DNA of 21,296 bases, taken from positions 1 through 21,296 of the forward strand of contig JAFCZI010000030.1 in assembly GCA_019314425.1 (NCBI GenBank), read 5' to 3'. The DNA comes from Deltaproteobacteria bacterium (GTDB taxonomy: Bacteria > Desulfobacterota > DSM-4660 > Desulfatiglandales > Desulfatiglandaceae). Both the position numbers and the translations under genes were made by a program. The notes below the pieces were generated by a model, which was given only the letters and a program-made list of their open reading frames with translations, did no database searches and was not told the DNA's origin. This document shows positions 1 to 6,818 of the stretch, one piece after another; position 1 is the stretch's first letter; every line of letters begins with the position of its first letter.

Positions 1-101
1 TGCTGGGCACTTTTCCATCTTTGGTGCAAAAAAAGACCATGCCCCACAATTCCAATTCCCTTTGGTGTCAGAGGTGGACCGGACCACGTCATACGCTGTA
101 A

Positions 102-645
102 AATTGGCCAGCGAAGGAAGCGGCACTTCCTACCAGGTCACAGGCTGGACTCTTCATCGAAGATGAAATTCCATTCCGGGCCAGTCAAACGATCTTGAGT
201 GGCGGTGGTTATCAGTTGCATTGGTTATTCTCAGAGCCCTATCTGATCCAAGATGAAAATGATCTGGAATCCTTCAAAACCCTATCAAGCAGCTTTCAAA
301 AAACGATTATTGCCAAGGGCAAAGCCCACGGATGGAAGCTTGACAATACAAGCGACCCGGCAAGGTTATTGCGAATTCCCGGTACTATGAATTTCAAACA
401 TGACCCGGTGATGGTGGAGGTGATTCAATGAATGCGAACTATCGCTATAAACCGGAATCATTTCTTGAGTGGATCACCCTGGAAGAGCCCAAACAAGCCG
501 ATGGTGCCAAGGTATCCCATGAGACCGACCCCAAAAGCATGCGCCTGTGGAAAAGGCCCTCCAGGCGTGTGAATTCTTACGCCATTGGCGGGATCATGCA
601 GCAACACTGAGCTGTTACCCGAGAGACCACTATCAGGCTCAATGA
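102..645 (+). pseudogene. Decayed PrimPol-type primase remnant (phage/plasmid replication)
   Basis: An open frame from 102 (TAA just before it) to 431 reads through ILSGGGYQLHWLFSEP and later DPARLLRIPGTMNFK. Both fit the archaeo-eukaryotic primase-polymerase domain of mobile-element replication proteins, where a GGGxxxxW block and a RxxRxPGTxN block are usual. The signal then shifts frame: 428-530 is open in a second frame, and from about 547 a third frame gives KALQACEFLRHWRDHAATLS, which resembles the segment after the PrimPol domain in such proteins (C.FLRHCRD.A.TLSE). That frame stops at 643-645. At least two frameshifts, a lost N-terminus and a missing helicase part make it a pseudogene. 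The family call is from motif memory; that the gene is dead is clear from the sequence. Confidence 0.6.
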
Positions 646-1099
646 ATGGTGCCGGCCAATGGCAGAGGGGGAACAGTTTGACAGCGAATGTTTCGAGCTC
701 CCCGCCTTCCTGGAAGGGTTGACCGCCAGAAGCCAAAGCGGTTTTGAATATGCGCCCTTGAAGCCCGGATACTACAAAATCATGGAACCGGCCTTTAGTT
801 ATATGGTTCTTGGCTGGTATCCCGCACAGGGCAACACTCAGCTAATAAGCCGGGAATGGCTCAGAGCCGATTCGGGGGCCATGTTACCGCCTGATGAGCT
901 TCTTATTGAGGAACTGACCACACCCACCTATGAGGTCACCAATGGCAAGGTAAGGGTGATGAAAAAGGACGTTATGAGGGACCTGCTCAAACGGTCTCCA
1001 GACAGGGCCGATGCTTTATGCCTGACCTTCGCTCCGAGCTCAAACTTCTTTGACAACTGCGAGATGCTTGATTATCCGATAAAACGACCCCCGGGTTGA
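611..1099 (+). pseudogene. Phage terminase large-subunit remnant with internal deletion
   Basis: An uninterrupted frame whose first Met is at 659. The middle reads SYMVLGWYPAQGNTQLISREWL, which matches the stretch after the ATPase domain of many phage terminase large subunits (VLGeyP...LIs..Wi). The end reads LPPDELLIEELTTPTYEV and then KRSPDRADALCLTFA, the usual C-terminal part of the nuclease domain (LP.D..L..EL ... rSPD.ADAl.ltfa). The roughly 150-200 residues expected between these blocks, holding the metal-binding acidic residues, are missing, and the junction lies near ADSGAMLPP. The ATPase domain with Walker motifs is also absent. It follows the primase remnant directly, so both look like debris of one or more prophages or plasmids. 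A packaging function is not possible in this state. Confidence 0.6.
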
Positions 1100-1294
1100 T
1101 GGAAGATATTTCGGTTATGCCAGAAAGCATTCGTATTAAAGCGATGAACCAGAGCATAGCAGGCTTTCCTATTTGGGGGCAGACCTTCCCCTGTTTGGTG
1201 ATTGGCATAGGGCAGTACTCGGACCCGTGAGACACCTTGGGCGCCGGAACCCTATATGTGAAAGTGGGCCTTTGTGAAACATTCCACATTTCTC

Positions 1295-1323
1295 TTGACG
1301 CTAAAAAATCTTTGTGGGATAAT
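1295..1323 (+). promoter_or_regulatory. Sigma-70-like promoter of the DUF3467/toxin cassette
   Basis: TTGACG at 1295-1300 and GATAAT at 1318-1323 are separated by 17 bases. Transcription would begin about 1330, only a few bases before the ribosome site AGGGAGG (1333-1340) and the ATG at 1348. This implies a very short leader. A weak dyad, TGTG...CACA at 1273-1288, lies just upstream and could be an operator, but the evidence for that is thin. Confidence 0.6.
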
Positions 1324-1347
1324 TTTTCGATTAGGGAGGAAAAAACT

Positions 1348-1680
1348 ATGGCAGACGAAAAACAACCGGAAGTTGAACAAAGCATTGACGTTACCTTAGC
1401 CCCAAGTGACGACATTATTCCGCACCGTGTTTATTCCAACTATGTGCAAGTCACACAAACGCCACACGATTATAGCTTAAGGTTTTGCGATGCAACACCT
1501 ATATATGATGTAGAAAAAGTTGCTGAAAACGATGGGGTCTTCCCGATCCCGGTAGTCGCTGAAATAGTTATCCCACTTGAGGTAATGCCAAGCCTTATAA
1601 AAACGCTTCAGGCCCAATACGAGAAACGTCTTAAAATTTCAAAAGGGGAACAGCGTAACGAAAATGCCGTGCAAGAGTAA
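1348..1680 (+). CDS. DUF3467 family protein
   Basis: 110 residues. The start at 1348 is chosen because AGGGAGG lies 8 bases upstream; an earlier in-frame start at 1237 would run through the promoter. After an acidic N-terminal tail the protein reads YSNYVQVTQTPHDYSLRF, then VAEIVIPLEVMPSLIKTLQAQYEK. This is the layout of DUF3467 proteins (YaNfvqv.hTpyeF.LdF ... aRivmpP..a..ll.aLq..l..yE). No enzyme motif is visible, and the family's function is not established. It is the first gene of a three-gene unit: its 3' end overlaps the next gene by 17 bases, and a RelE-like toxin follows. Its AT content and clean reading frame contrast with the decayed genes upstream, suggesting it is maintained. Confidence 0.7.
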   Translation: MADEKQPEVEQSIDVTLAPSDDIIPHRVYSNYVQVTQTPHDYSLRFCDATPIYDVEKVAENDGVFPIPVVAEIVIPLEVMPSLIKTLQAQYEKRLKISKGEQRNENAVQE

Positions 1681-1897
1681 AGGAATGCTCCGCTTTCTGT
1701 CACAGGAGGATAAGGATATTTTCTTGTCCGAAATCGTTGATGCTGCAATGGTTTCAATTGAAAACCAGTCCCTTGATGCTATTCAAGAATGCCTGAGTAA
1801 ATGGGAAGATACAGTGGAGATACTTAGTATTCCTGGCATGAAAGAACGAGCATGGGAACAGTTTGAAAAACTTAAGGCAAGAGGTTGTATCAACTAA
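1664..1897 (+). CDS. Small acidic protein, putative antitoxin of the RelE-like toxin
   Basis: 77 residues from ATG 1664, overlapping the DUF3467 gene by 17 bases. An alternative start at 1685 (MLRFLSQEDKD) would give 70 residues, but its AGGA abuts the ATG. The C-terminal half, SLDAIQECLSKWEDTVEIL, resembles the helix found at the end of antitoxins that neutralise RelE/ParE toxins (a..eal..W..taeil..pe). No DNA-binding fold is evident in the N-terminal half. Position supports an antitoxin role: the stop lies 3 bases before the toxin start, which suits coupled translation. I do not recognise the family by sequence, and it could instead be an uncharacterised partner of the DUF3467 protein. Confidence 0.5.
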   Translation: MPCKSKGMLRFLSQEDKDIFLSEIVDAAMVSIENQSLDAIQECLSKWEDTVEILSIPGMKERAWEQFEKLKARGCIN

Positions 1898-1900
1898 TAA

Positions 1901-2203
1901 ATGGAAAAATGGATTATTGATACAGCGTTTAAAGAAGATGCAAAAACCTCAATAAAGGCACACCACCGAGCCTTAAAAAAGTGGCCTAAATTTGAAGCCG
2001 ACGTAGCAGGAAATCCATTTTTCCACCCGAAACATCGCAGGATTGCGAAGTTAGACCTCCCCTCCTTTCCAAAGGGTTCTTACCGTTACAGAGATGATCC
2101 ATTGAGAGTAGTATATTATCCCAACAAGAAAGACCGCACTGTTTATCCTTTGGCTGCTGATACCACAACCAATATAGCATACAAAAAAAGATCGAAAAGC
2201 TAA
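1901..2203 (+). CDS. RelE/ParE-superfamily toxin
   Basis: 100 residues, complete. The pattern NPFFHPKHRRIAKLDLPSF, then YRYRDDPLRVVYYPNKKDRTVYPLAA and a basic tail, fits the small RelE/ParE fold (NP..hp..rkLkg...yRyRvGdyRiiY.i....vyil.v..R...Y). RelE proteins cleave mRNA on the ribosome and ParE proteins poison gyrase; the sequence alone does not say which applies. The N-terminal 35 residues are rich in Lys and His (HHRALKKWPKF). It is the last gene of the cassette and begins 3 bases after the putative antitoxin stop. No clear terminator follows; a decayed gene converges on it from the other strand. Confidence 0.7.
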   Translation: MEKWIIDTAFKEDAKTSIKAHHRALKKWPKFEADVAGNPFFHPKHRRIAKLDLPSFPKGSYRYRDDPLRVVYYPNKKDRTVYPLAADTTTNIAYKKRSKS

Positions 2204-2230
2204 CCCCGCAACATAATTTCCACCAACCAC

Positions 2231-2509
2231 CTACGAGTGTTTTTTTGTGCCCGTTTCCCACACTTCTATCTGTTCTTCAGGGGTTTCAAGTTTGGTGAGG
2301 GGGCGGGCTTGACGTTCGTTGGTTGGCTGAATGGGTACCGTGGTACCCAAAGATTTTACAACCGAAGCAGATGCAATGAGCTTATTGGTGTAATTCCTGT
2401 CCATATCCCACCGATCCCGACAGTAACCCTCAAACGTCTCATAACTCTCACGGTAAAGCCGGGAACCCCTAATCTCGACAATGCCATCTCTAACAAAAAA
2501 GGCCACCAA
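2231..2509 (-). pseudogene. Fragment of a plasmid/phage-associated protein (SRLYRES...PTNERQARPL family)
   Basis: The minus-strand frame gives SRLYRESYETFEGYCRDRW, then TNKLIASASVV and PTNERQARPLTKL. This block is familiar from proteins of phages, plasmids and integrative elements (gRLYRe.y.TFE.YC.erW ... lPtnErqaRpLa.L), sometimes next to or fused with ParB-like or methyltransferase parts. I cannot name a function. It is cut at both ends: family members extend much further on the C-terminal side, but here the frame stops at 2231. On the N-terminal side the frame is open only to about 2555 (TGA) and has no convincing start or ribosome site. GGGTACC-GT-GGTACCC at 2333-2348 forms a short perfect dyad inside it. 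Confidence 0.5.
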
Positions 2510-3315
2510 AACAGCGGATGACCTGCGTACTATGCAGGGCCGGGTTTCAACGACCTTTATTTGTCAGCCTGGGGGGACGACCGTACTTATCCCCCGTACG
2601 AGAGCAACAGAGATGCTACCTCCCCAGTGGGTCTTCCCGGTGGTCAGGGGGCCCTTGGGTTTATGAAAGGCTGTAGGAAATAGGAGTCCCAAAGGGTTGC
2701 GGTCTATGGATGGTGTATAGGGAACCCAGCCAACCAGCCGACCGAACCACCCCCACCCCCTAAATCATCAGAAAAGGGATTCCTTAGTTGTTGCCTCATA
2801 TCATCACCCCCCGTACCCACGCCCTGCCCTCTGGCCCCACATAGCAGCTACCCATTACCTGTCAGTGCTATCTCTCAGCACTGGCATACCTGTTGCCTCC
2901 ACCCCCCCCCCGTTCCCTCTCTTCTACCTGGCTGGCCCTACCAGTTTGCCAGACAGATAATAACCCGCCTTGATTCTCAAGTTGAATCCGGCAATTGATA
3001 ATTAACCCGATGCTTCTCGGGACCTGGGTTCACCAGAGGCACGAGGTGAGGCGTTCGCCGATAGAATGTTGACATGGACCAAATCAGCTGGCTTTCAGAG
3101 ATGGGGCCGGGTTTTTGTTTTGTGGGGTTGGTTTCTAGTATAATATAGTATAGGTTTCCAACGTTGTTTTTTGTGGGGTATGGATACTTATTTCATTTTG
3201 AGTTTTCCAAGAGAAATAATCCTGATTCTATAATTTTTTCATTGCGTGCAGGAATATTATGAACCCCATAAAAAGGACCATTTTCAGGGTGGGTGTGGGG
3301 TATGGGTTTTCAGGG
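2510..3315. other. About 800 bases with no recognisable gene
   Basis: No reading frame with family resemblance or good codon structure is visible on either strand. The stretch 2730-2940 is strongly C-rich on the plus strand, including a run of ten C at 2902-2911. A perfect 7-bp stem with 7-base loop lies at 2863-2883 (CAGTGCT/AGCACTG), and a smaller CCCGA/TCGGG hairpin lies near 3008-3023. The part after about 3120 turns AT-rich. It contains TATAAT at 3139-3144 with a poor TTGTTT 18 bases upstream, a weak promoter candidate with no gene behind it. It most likely consists of scrambled debris of the mobile element, though an unrecognised RNA cannot be excluded. Confidence 0.5.
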
Positions 3316-3350
3316 AAAAAAAAGGGGTCACGTTTTTAACGTAACCCCTT
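3316..3350 (-). terminator. Intrinsic terminator of the tRNA operon
   Basis: Read on the minus strand, AAGGGGTTACGTT and AACGTGACCCCT form a stem of about 12 bp with one mismatch around a short A-rich loop, followed by a run of eight or more T. It begins about 10 bases after the tRNA-Glu CCA end. This is a textbook Rho-independent terminator. Confidence 0.85.
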
Positions 3351-3360
3351 GCTTTTATGC

Positions 3361-3436
3361 TGGTAGTCCCAACGGGACTCGAACCCGTGTCGCCGGCGTG
3401 AGAGGCCAGTATCCTAGACCACTAGACGATGGGACC
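3361..3436 (-). tRNA. tRNA-Glu, anticodon CTC
   Basis: 76 nt with CCA encoded. Acceptor GGTCCCA pairs with TGGGACT (a G-U at the first pair). The T arm is ACGGG-TTCGAGT-CCCGT. The anticodon arm is CTGGC-CTCTCAC-GCCGG, giving CTC in the loop, so it reads GAG codons. It is the second gene of a two-tRNA transcript and is followed at once by a strong terminator. Its 3' end faces the decayed mobile region, which would suit an old integration site, but no clean duplicate of the tRNA end was found. Confidence 0.95.
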
Positions 3437-3443
3437 TGATAAA

Positions 3444-3517
3444 TGGCTGGGGGACGAGGATTCGAACCTCGGTCAATGGGACCAGAACCCACCGTATTGC
3501 CCCTATACGATCCCCCA
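3444..3517 (-). tRNA. tRNA-Gln, anticodon CTG
   Basis: 74 nt with CCA encoded. Acceptor TGGGGGA pairs with TCCCCCA, with the U1-A72 pair typical of bacterial tRNA-Gln, and the discriminator is G. The anticodon stem GTGGG/CCCAT encloses TTCTGGT, so the anticodon is CTG and it reads CAG. The T arm contains TTCGAAT. Seven bases separate it from tRNA-Glu downstream, so both are surely one transcript. Confidence 0.95.
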
Positions 3518-3529
3518 GCAGAGTTATAT

Positions 3530-3557
3530 ATTCTATCATGTTTTTAGTAAAAGTCAA
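3530..3557 (-). promoter_or_regulatory. Promoter of the tRNA-Gln/tRNA-Glu operon
   Basis: On the minus strand, TTGACT (3557-3552) and TAGAAT (3535-3530) are separated by 16 bases. The start point would fall about 6 bases before the tRNA-Gln 5' end, which is usual for stable RNA genes. No GC-rich discriminator is evident: the bases after the -10 box are AT-rich. Confidence 0.7.
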
Positions 3558-3560
3558 GCC

Positions 3561-3601
3561 AAAAAAACGGTAAGCGCCGGGGGGAGGGGGATATGCCGGC
3601 G
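3561..3601 (-). terminator. Probable terminator of the opp operon
   Basis: On the minus strand, CGCCGG and CCGGCG pair across a 14-base C-rich loop shortly after the oppF stop, followed by CTTACCG and seven T. The stem is short and the T run is offset, so strength is uncertain. It sits just ahead of the tRNA promoter and would separate the two units. Confidence 0.5.
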
Positions 3602-3612
3602 ATAATGGAGGG

Positions 3613-4608
3613 TTATGGCTTTACCTTCCAGCATCTCACCCAGTGGTCCCCGTTAAAACGGGTAAATCCGATCTCCTCATTCCTGCACCTTTCTTCTACC
3701 TCGGGACATCTTCCCTGAAACTTACAGCCCGGCGGCGGATCCAAAGGGCTTGGTACCTCACCGCTAAGCGGCGTAACCGCCGCAGAAGGGCCATCGATAT
3801 CAATTTTCGGAACAGCCGAAAGGAGCGCCAGGGTGTAGGGATGAAGTGGCTTTTCAAAAAGATCCTCAGTCCCGGCGTACTCCATGATGTGCCCCAGGTA
3901 CATGACGGCCACGCGGTCGCTGAGGTAACCCACCACATTGAGGTCGTGGGAAATAAAAAGATAGCTGAGCCCCAGCCGGTCCTGCAAGTCCTTGAGCAGG
4001 TTGATAATCTGGGCCTGTATGGACACATCCAGGGCCGAAATCGGTTCATCGCAGATCACGAGGGATGGGTTAACGCTCAACGCCCGGGCCACCCCCACCC
4101 GCTGGCGTTGCCCCCCGCTGAATTCATGGGGGAAGCGATCCGCACTGCCGGGCCAGATGCCCACCATTTCCAGCAGTTCATCGCGGCGGGGTTTGCGCAT
4201 GCCCCTTGAAAGACCGATACACCGAAGCCCCTCGTCAATGCTCTGACCGATGGTCATTCGGGGGTTGAGAGAACCATAGGGGTCCTGGAAAACAATCTGG
4301 ATCTCTTTCCTCAAAGGCCGCATTTCTTTTGCCGAAAAATGGCTGATATCAAGGCCCTTGTAGATGATTTTCCCGGCGTCCGGTTCCAGCAGTTTGAGTA
4401 TCAGGCGCCCCACCGTCGATTTGCCGCACCCGCTTTCGCCCACAAGCCCCAGACTTTTTCCCGCCTCAATTTCAAAGTCAACCCCGTCCACGGCCTTGAC
4501 CTGGGCCGCGACCCGTTGAAAAAGCCCCCTGTGAACGGGGAAGTATTTTTTGAGGTCTTCCACTTTCAGGGTAAAGGAATTGGTTTTGTTGTCTGTTTGT
4601 ACCATCAT
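3613..4608 (-). CDS. oppF: Peptide ABC transporter ATP-binding protein, OppF/DppF type
   Basis: 331 residues from ATG 4608; a second ATG follows at 4605, and a longer frame to 4689 would overlap oppD with no motif support. It hydrolyses ATP on the cytoplasmic face of a peptide-type importer. Seen: Walker A GESGCGKST at residues 57-65, Q-loop VFQDP near 106-110, signature FSGGQ at 163-167, and Walker B VICDEP at 184-189. The C-terminal oligopeptide-transporter extension has HPYTLALLSAVP and a Cys-bearing GCKFQGRCPEVEERC. The ribosome site is weak (AAAGAAACGG). It is the last gene of the oppB-C-D-F run, 37 bases after oppD, with a probable terminator behind. The substrate could be oligopeptide, dipeptide, nickel or other; motifs do not decide. 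Confidence 0.9.
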   Translation of the reverse strand: MMVQTDNKTNSFTLKVEDLKKYFPVHRGLFQRVAAQVKAVDGVDFEIEAGKSLGLVGESGCGKSTVGRLILKLLEPDAGKIIYKGLDISHFSAKEMRPLRKEIQIVFQDPYGSLNPRMTIGQSIDEGLRCIGLSRGMRKPRRDELLEMVGIWPGSADRFPHEFSGGQRQRVGVARALSVNPSLVICDEPISALDVSIQAQIINLLKDLQDRLGLSYLFISHDLNVVGYLSDRVAVMYLGHIMEYAGTEDLFEKPLHPYTLALLSAVPKIDIDGPSAAVTPLSGEVPSPLDPPPGCKFQGRCPEVEERCRNEEIGFTRFNGDHWVRCWKVKP

Positions 4609-4645
4609 CCGTTTCTTTAACCGTTTAGGGTTGCCAAGCCACTTT

Positions 4646-5644
4646 CTACAGCGCTTGAGCCAAAACCGGGCAGCGGCTCCAGTGACCATTTCCCAATGAT
4701 ATCATTTCAGGCAGCACGGTTTTGCAGTCCTCGACCCCATGGGAACACCGGGGATGAAAAGGGCACCCTTCCGGCTTGTAGGCGGGATTGGGTACCGTAC
4801 CGGGAATATTATGAAGCCGCTGCCCCCGTTTTTCCCGGTCGGGCAGTGAGGCCAGAAGCCCCCGGGTGTAGGGATGAAGGGCGTTTCCGAAAACTTGCCG
4901 CGTATCCCCTTCTTCCACAATGAGCCCCGCATACATGACGTACACCCGGTCCGCAATCCCGGACACGACACCCAGATCGTGGGTGATATACAGGATGGAC
5001 ATGGAAGCTTTTTCCTGAACGGACTTGAACAGGTTCAGAATTTGCGCCTGCACAGTGACATCCAGCGCGGTTGTGGGTTCGTCGGCAATGATCAAATCCG
5101 GGTTGCAGGCCAGCGCCATGGCAATCATGACCCGTTGCCGCTGTCCACCGCTCAACTGGTGGGGATAATCCTTGAGGCGCTGTTCCGGCGACGGCATTCC
5201 CATGTCTCTCAAAAGCTGAACGCACCGAGCATCCAGCGCATCCTGTCCGATCACTTCGTGCGTACTGATGGCCTCACCGATCTGGTCCCCAATGGTAAAA
5301 ACAGGGTTCAGGGAGGTCAGCGGCTCTTGAAAAACCATTGATATCTGGTTGCCCCTGATCTTCTGCATGGCGGTATCATCCAACGCCAGAATGTCTTTGT
5401 CTTTGAAAATAATGCGCCCGCCCACAATTTTCCCGGGCGGGCTGGGAATTAGCCCCAGCGCGGAGAGAGCCGATACCGTCTTTCCGCACCCCGATTCCCC
5501 CACCAGGCAGACCGTCTCCCCGGCATGAATGGTATAACTTACCCCGTCCACGGCCCGTGAGATCTTATCCCGGCCATAGAAATAGACCTTCAGGTCTTGT
5601 GTTGAAAGAAGTGGTTTTTCAGAACGTGTCAATTCAGATTCCAA
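4646..5644 (-). CDS. oppD: Peptide ABC transporter ATP-binding protein, OppD/DppD type
   Basis: 332 residues starting with TTG at 5644, 16 bases after the oppC stop. Seen: Walker A GESGCGKT at 49-56, Q-loop VFQEP at 104-108, signature LSGGQ at 164-168, Walker B LIIADEP at 184-190, and the C-terminal [12 protein letters not shown] plus [15 protein letters not shown] typical of the OppD/DppD family. It would pair with the OppF subunit as an ATPase heterodimer under the two permeases. The start is uncertain: GGAATAGGGG, overlapping the oppC stop, is the only purine-rich stretch, and it lies 12-13 bases upstream. No better in-frame ATG precedes the conserved region, so the TTG is kept. Confidence 0.9.
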   Translation of the reverse strand: MESELTRSEKPLLSTQDLKVYFYGRDKISRAVDGVSYTIHAGETVCLVGESGCGKTVSALSALGLIPSPPGKIVGGRIIFKDKDILALDDTAMQKIRGNQISMVFQEPLTSLNPVFTIGDQIGEAISTHEVIGQDALDARCVQLLRDMGMPSPEQRLKDYPHQLSGGQRQRVMIAMALACNPDLIIADEPTTALDVTVQAQILNLFKSVQEKASMSILYITHDLGVVSGIADRVYVMYAGLIVEEGDTRQVFGNALHPYTRGLLASLPDREKRGQRLHNIPGTVPNPAYKPEGCPFHPRCSHGVEDCKTVLPEMISLGNGHWSRCPVLAQAL

Positions 5645-5660
5645 GATTTAAAAATGGCCC

Positions 5661-6818
5661 CTATTCCTGGTTCAACTTCGGGTTCAAAGCGTCTTTCAGG
5701 CCCTCTCCAAAAAGGTTGAAGCAGAGAACCACAATCAAAATCGCGATTCCCGGAATGAAGGTCAACCAGGGGGCATCAAAAATAAAGCGTTTGCCATCGG
5801 AGAGGATATTCCCCCATGTGGCATACGGCGGGGGAACGCCGAAACCTAAGAAGCTGAGGCCCGCCTCGGTCAAAATAGCAGTGGCAATGCCGATGGTGGA
5901 CGACACCAGAACCGGGGCAATGGCGTTGGGCATCATGTGGCGAAAGATAATTCGAAAATTGCCCACCCCCAGGGCTTTGGCGGCGCTGACAAAATCTTGT
6001 TCCCTCAGAGAGAGAAACTCGGCCCGCACAAACCGGGTGGTTCCCATCCAACTGGTCAATCCAATGATAATCATGATATTGTAGATGCTGGCAGGCAGCA
6101 GTGCCACCACCGTCAGGATCAGAAAAAAGCTCGGAAAGCAGAGCATGATGTCCACCATGCGCATGATGAGGGTATCAAAGGAAAAGGCGGTTTTTCGAAG
6201 CCAGCCCGGCATGAAATGGTGGTGTTTTGCGCGCTTGGCCGTCAAAGACAAGATAAAACTGAAAACGCCCACCCCAACGAGGCCGCAGCCGAGCTTGATC
6301 CATCCCAGAAGAAAAAAAATGATACCCGATAAGAGCAAAAGAACACTCAGAATTTGATCGTAGCAAATCCCCCCCTGCCCGTAATACCCCGCAAGCCCAC
6401 CCATGAAAATGCCCACGATGACGGCAATGCCCACCGCCACAAACCCCACCGTCAGGGAAACCCAGGCGCCTTGAAGCATCCGTGCAAACACGTCCCGGCC
6501 CAGGTCGTCGGTTCCCAGCAGGTATAGGCCGAGGGTGGGTGCCTCATGGGCTTTAAGCGTTTCAAGGTTGGGCCGGCTGAAGGGCGGCAGCAGTTTTTCC
6601 TGAAGCCGAACCAGGGCGGGATTAAACACGGGGTCCTGGCCGGAAGTCAACACAACCCCCGCCACGGCGGTGATGAAAAAAGCCAGGAAAATCACAAGCC
6701 CCACAAGGGCCAGGCGATTCTGGTTAAACAGTTGAAACCGTTCTGCAAACCTGGACTGCTTCGGCGCCTGGGGGCCGTCTAAAATTTCAGTGTTTTGGGT
6801 CAATGGTTTTTCCATCAT
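5661..6818 (-). CDS. oppC: Peptide ABC transporter permease, OppC type, with an extra membrane insert
   Basis: 385 residues, against about 280-310 for usual OppC/DppC proteins. The N-terminal OppC region has one helix (about 38-58), then GTDDLGRDVFARMLQGAW, the permease helices, the ATPase-contacting loop SAAKALGVGNFRIIFRHMMPN, and a closing ATWGNILSDG...PG segment. The extra length is one block at residues 149-214. It splits the usual GYYG...D.LIMR.VDI junction and contains about 38 hydrophobic residues (two likely helices), then a His-rich basic patch, AKRAKHHH. The ATG overlaps the oppB stop (TAATG), so translation is coupled. The insert keeps the frame and both flanks are well conserved, so the protein is probably functional. 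Confidence 0.88.
   Translation of the reverse strand: MMEKPLTQNTEILDGPQAPKQSRFAERFQLFNQNRLALVGLVIFLAFFITAVAGVVLTSGQDPVFNPALVRLQEKLLPPFSRPNLETLKAHEAPTLGLYLLGTDDLGRDVFARMLQGAWVSLTVGFVAVGIAVIVGIFMGGLAGYYGQGGICYDQILSVLLLLSGIIFFLLGWIKLGCGLVGVGVFSFILSLTAKRAKHHHFMPGWLRKTAFSFDTLIMRMVDIMLCFPSFFLILTVVALLPASIYNIMIIIGLTSWMGTTRFVRAEFLSLREQDFVSAAKALGVGNFRIIFRHMMPNAIAPVLVSSTIGIATAILTEAGLSFLGFGVPPPYATWGNILSDGKRFIFDAPWLTFIPGIAILIVVLCFNLFGEGLKDALNPKLNQE

Noticed and set aside
1099..1230. 43-residue plus-strand reading frame after the terminase remnant
   Set aside because: No ribosome site, no recognisable family, and it lies in decayed DNA; more likely residual debris than a gene.
2481..2666. 61-residue plus-strand frame
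   Set aside because: No ribosome site and no family pattern; partly opposite the conserved minus-strand fragment.
2684..2695. Short similarity to the tRNA-Glu 3' end as an attachment site
   Set aside because: Only about 12 bases with one mismatch; too short to call an att site, so kept only as a low-interest observation.
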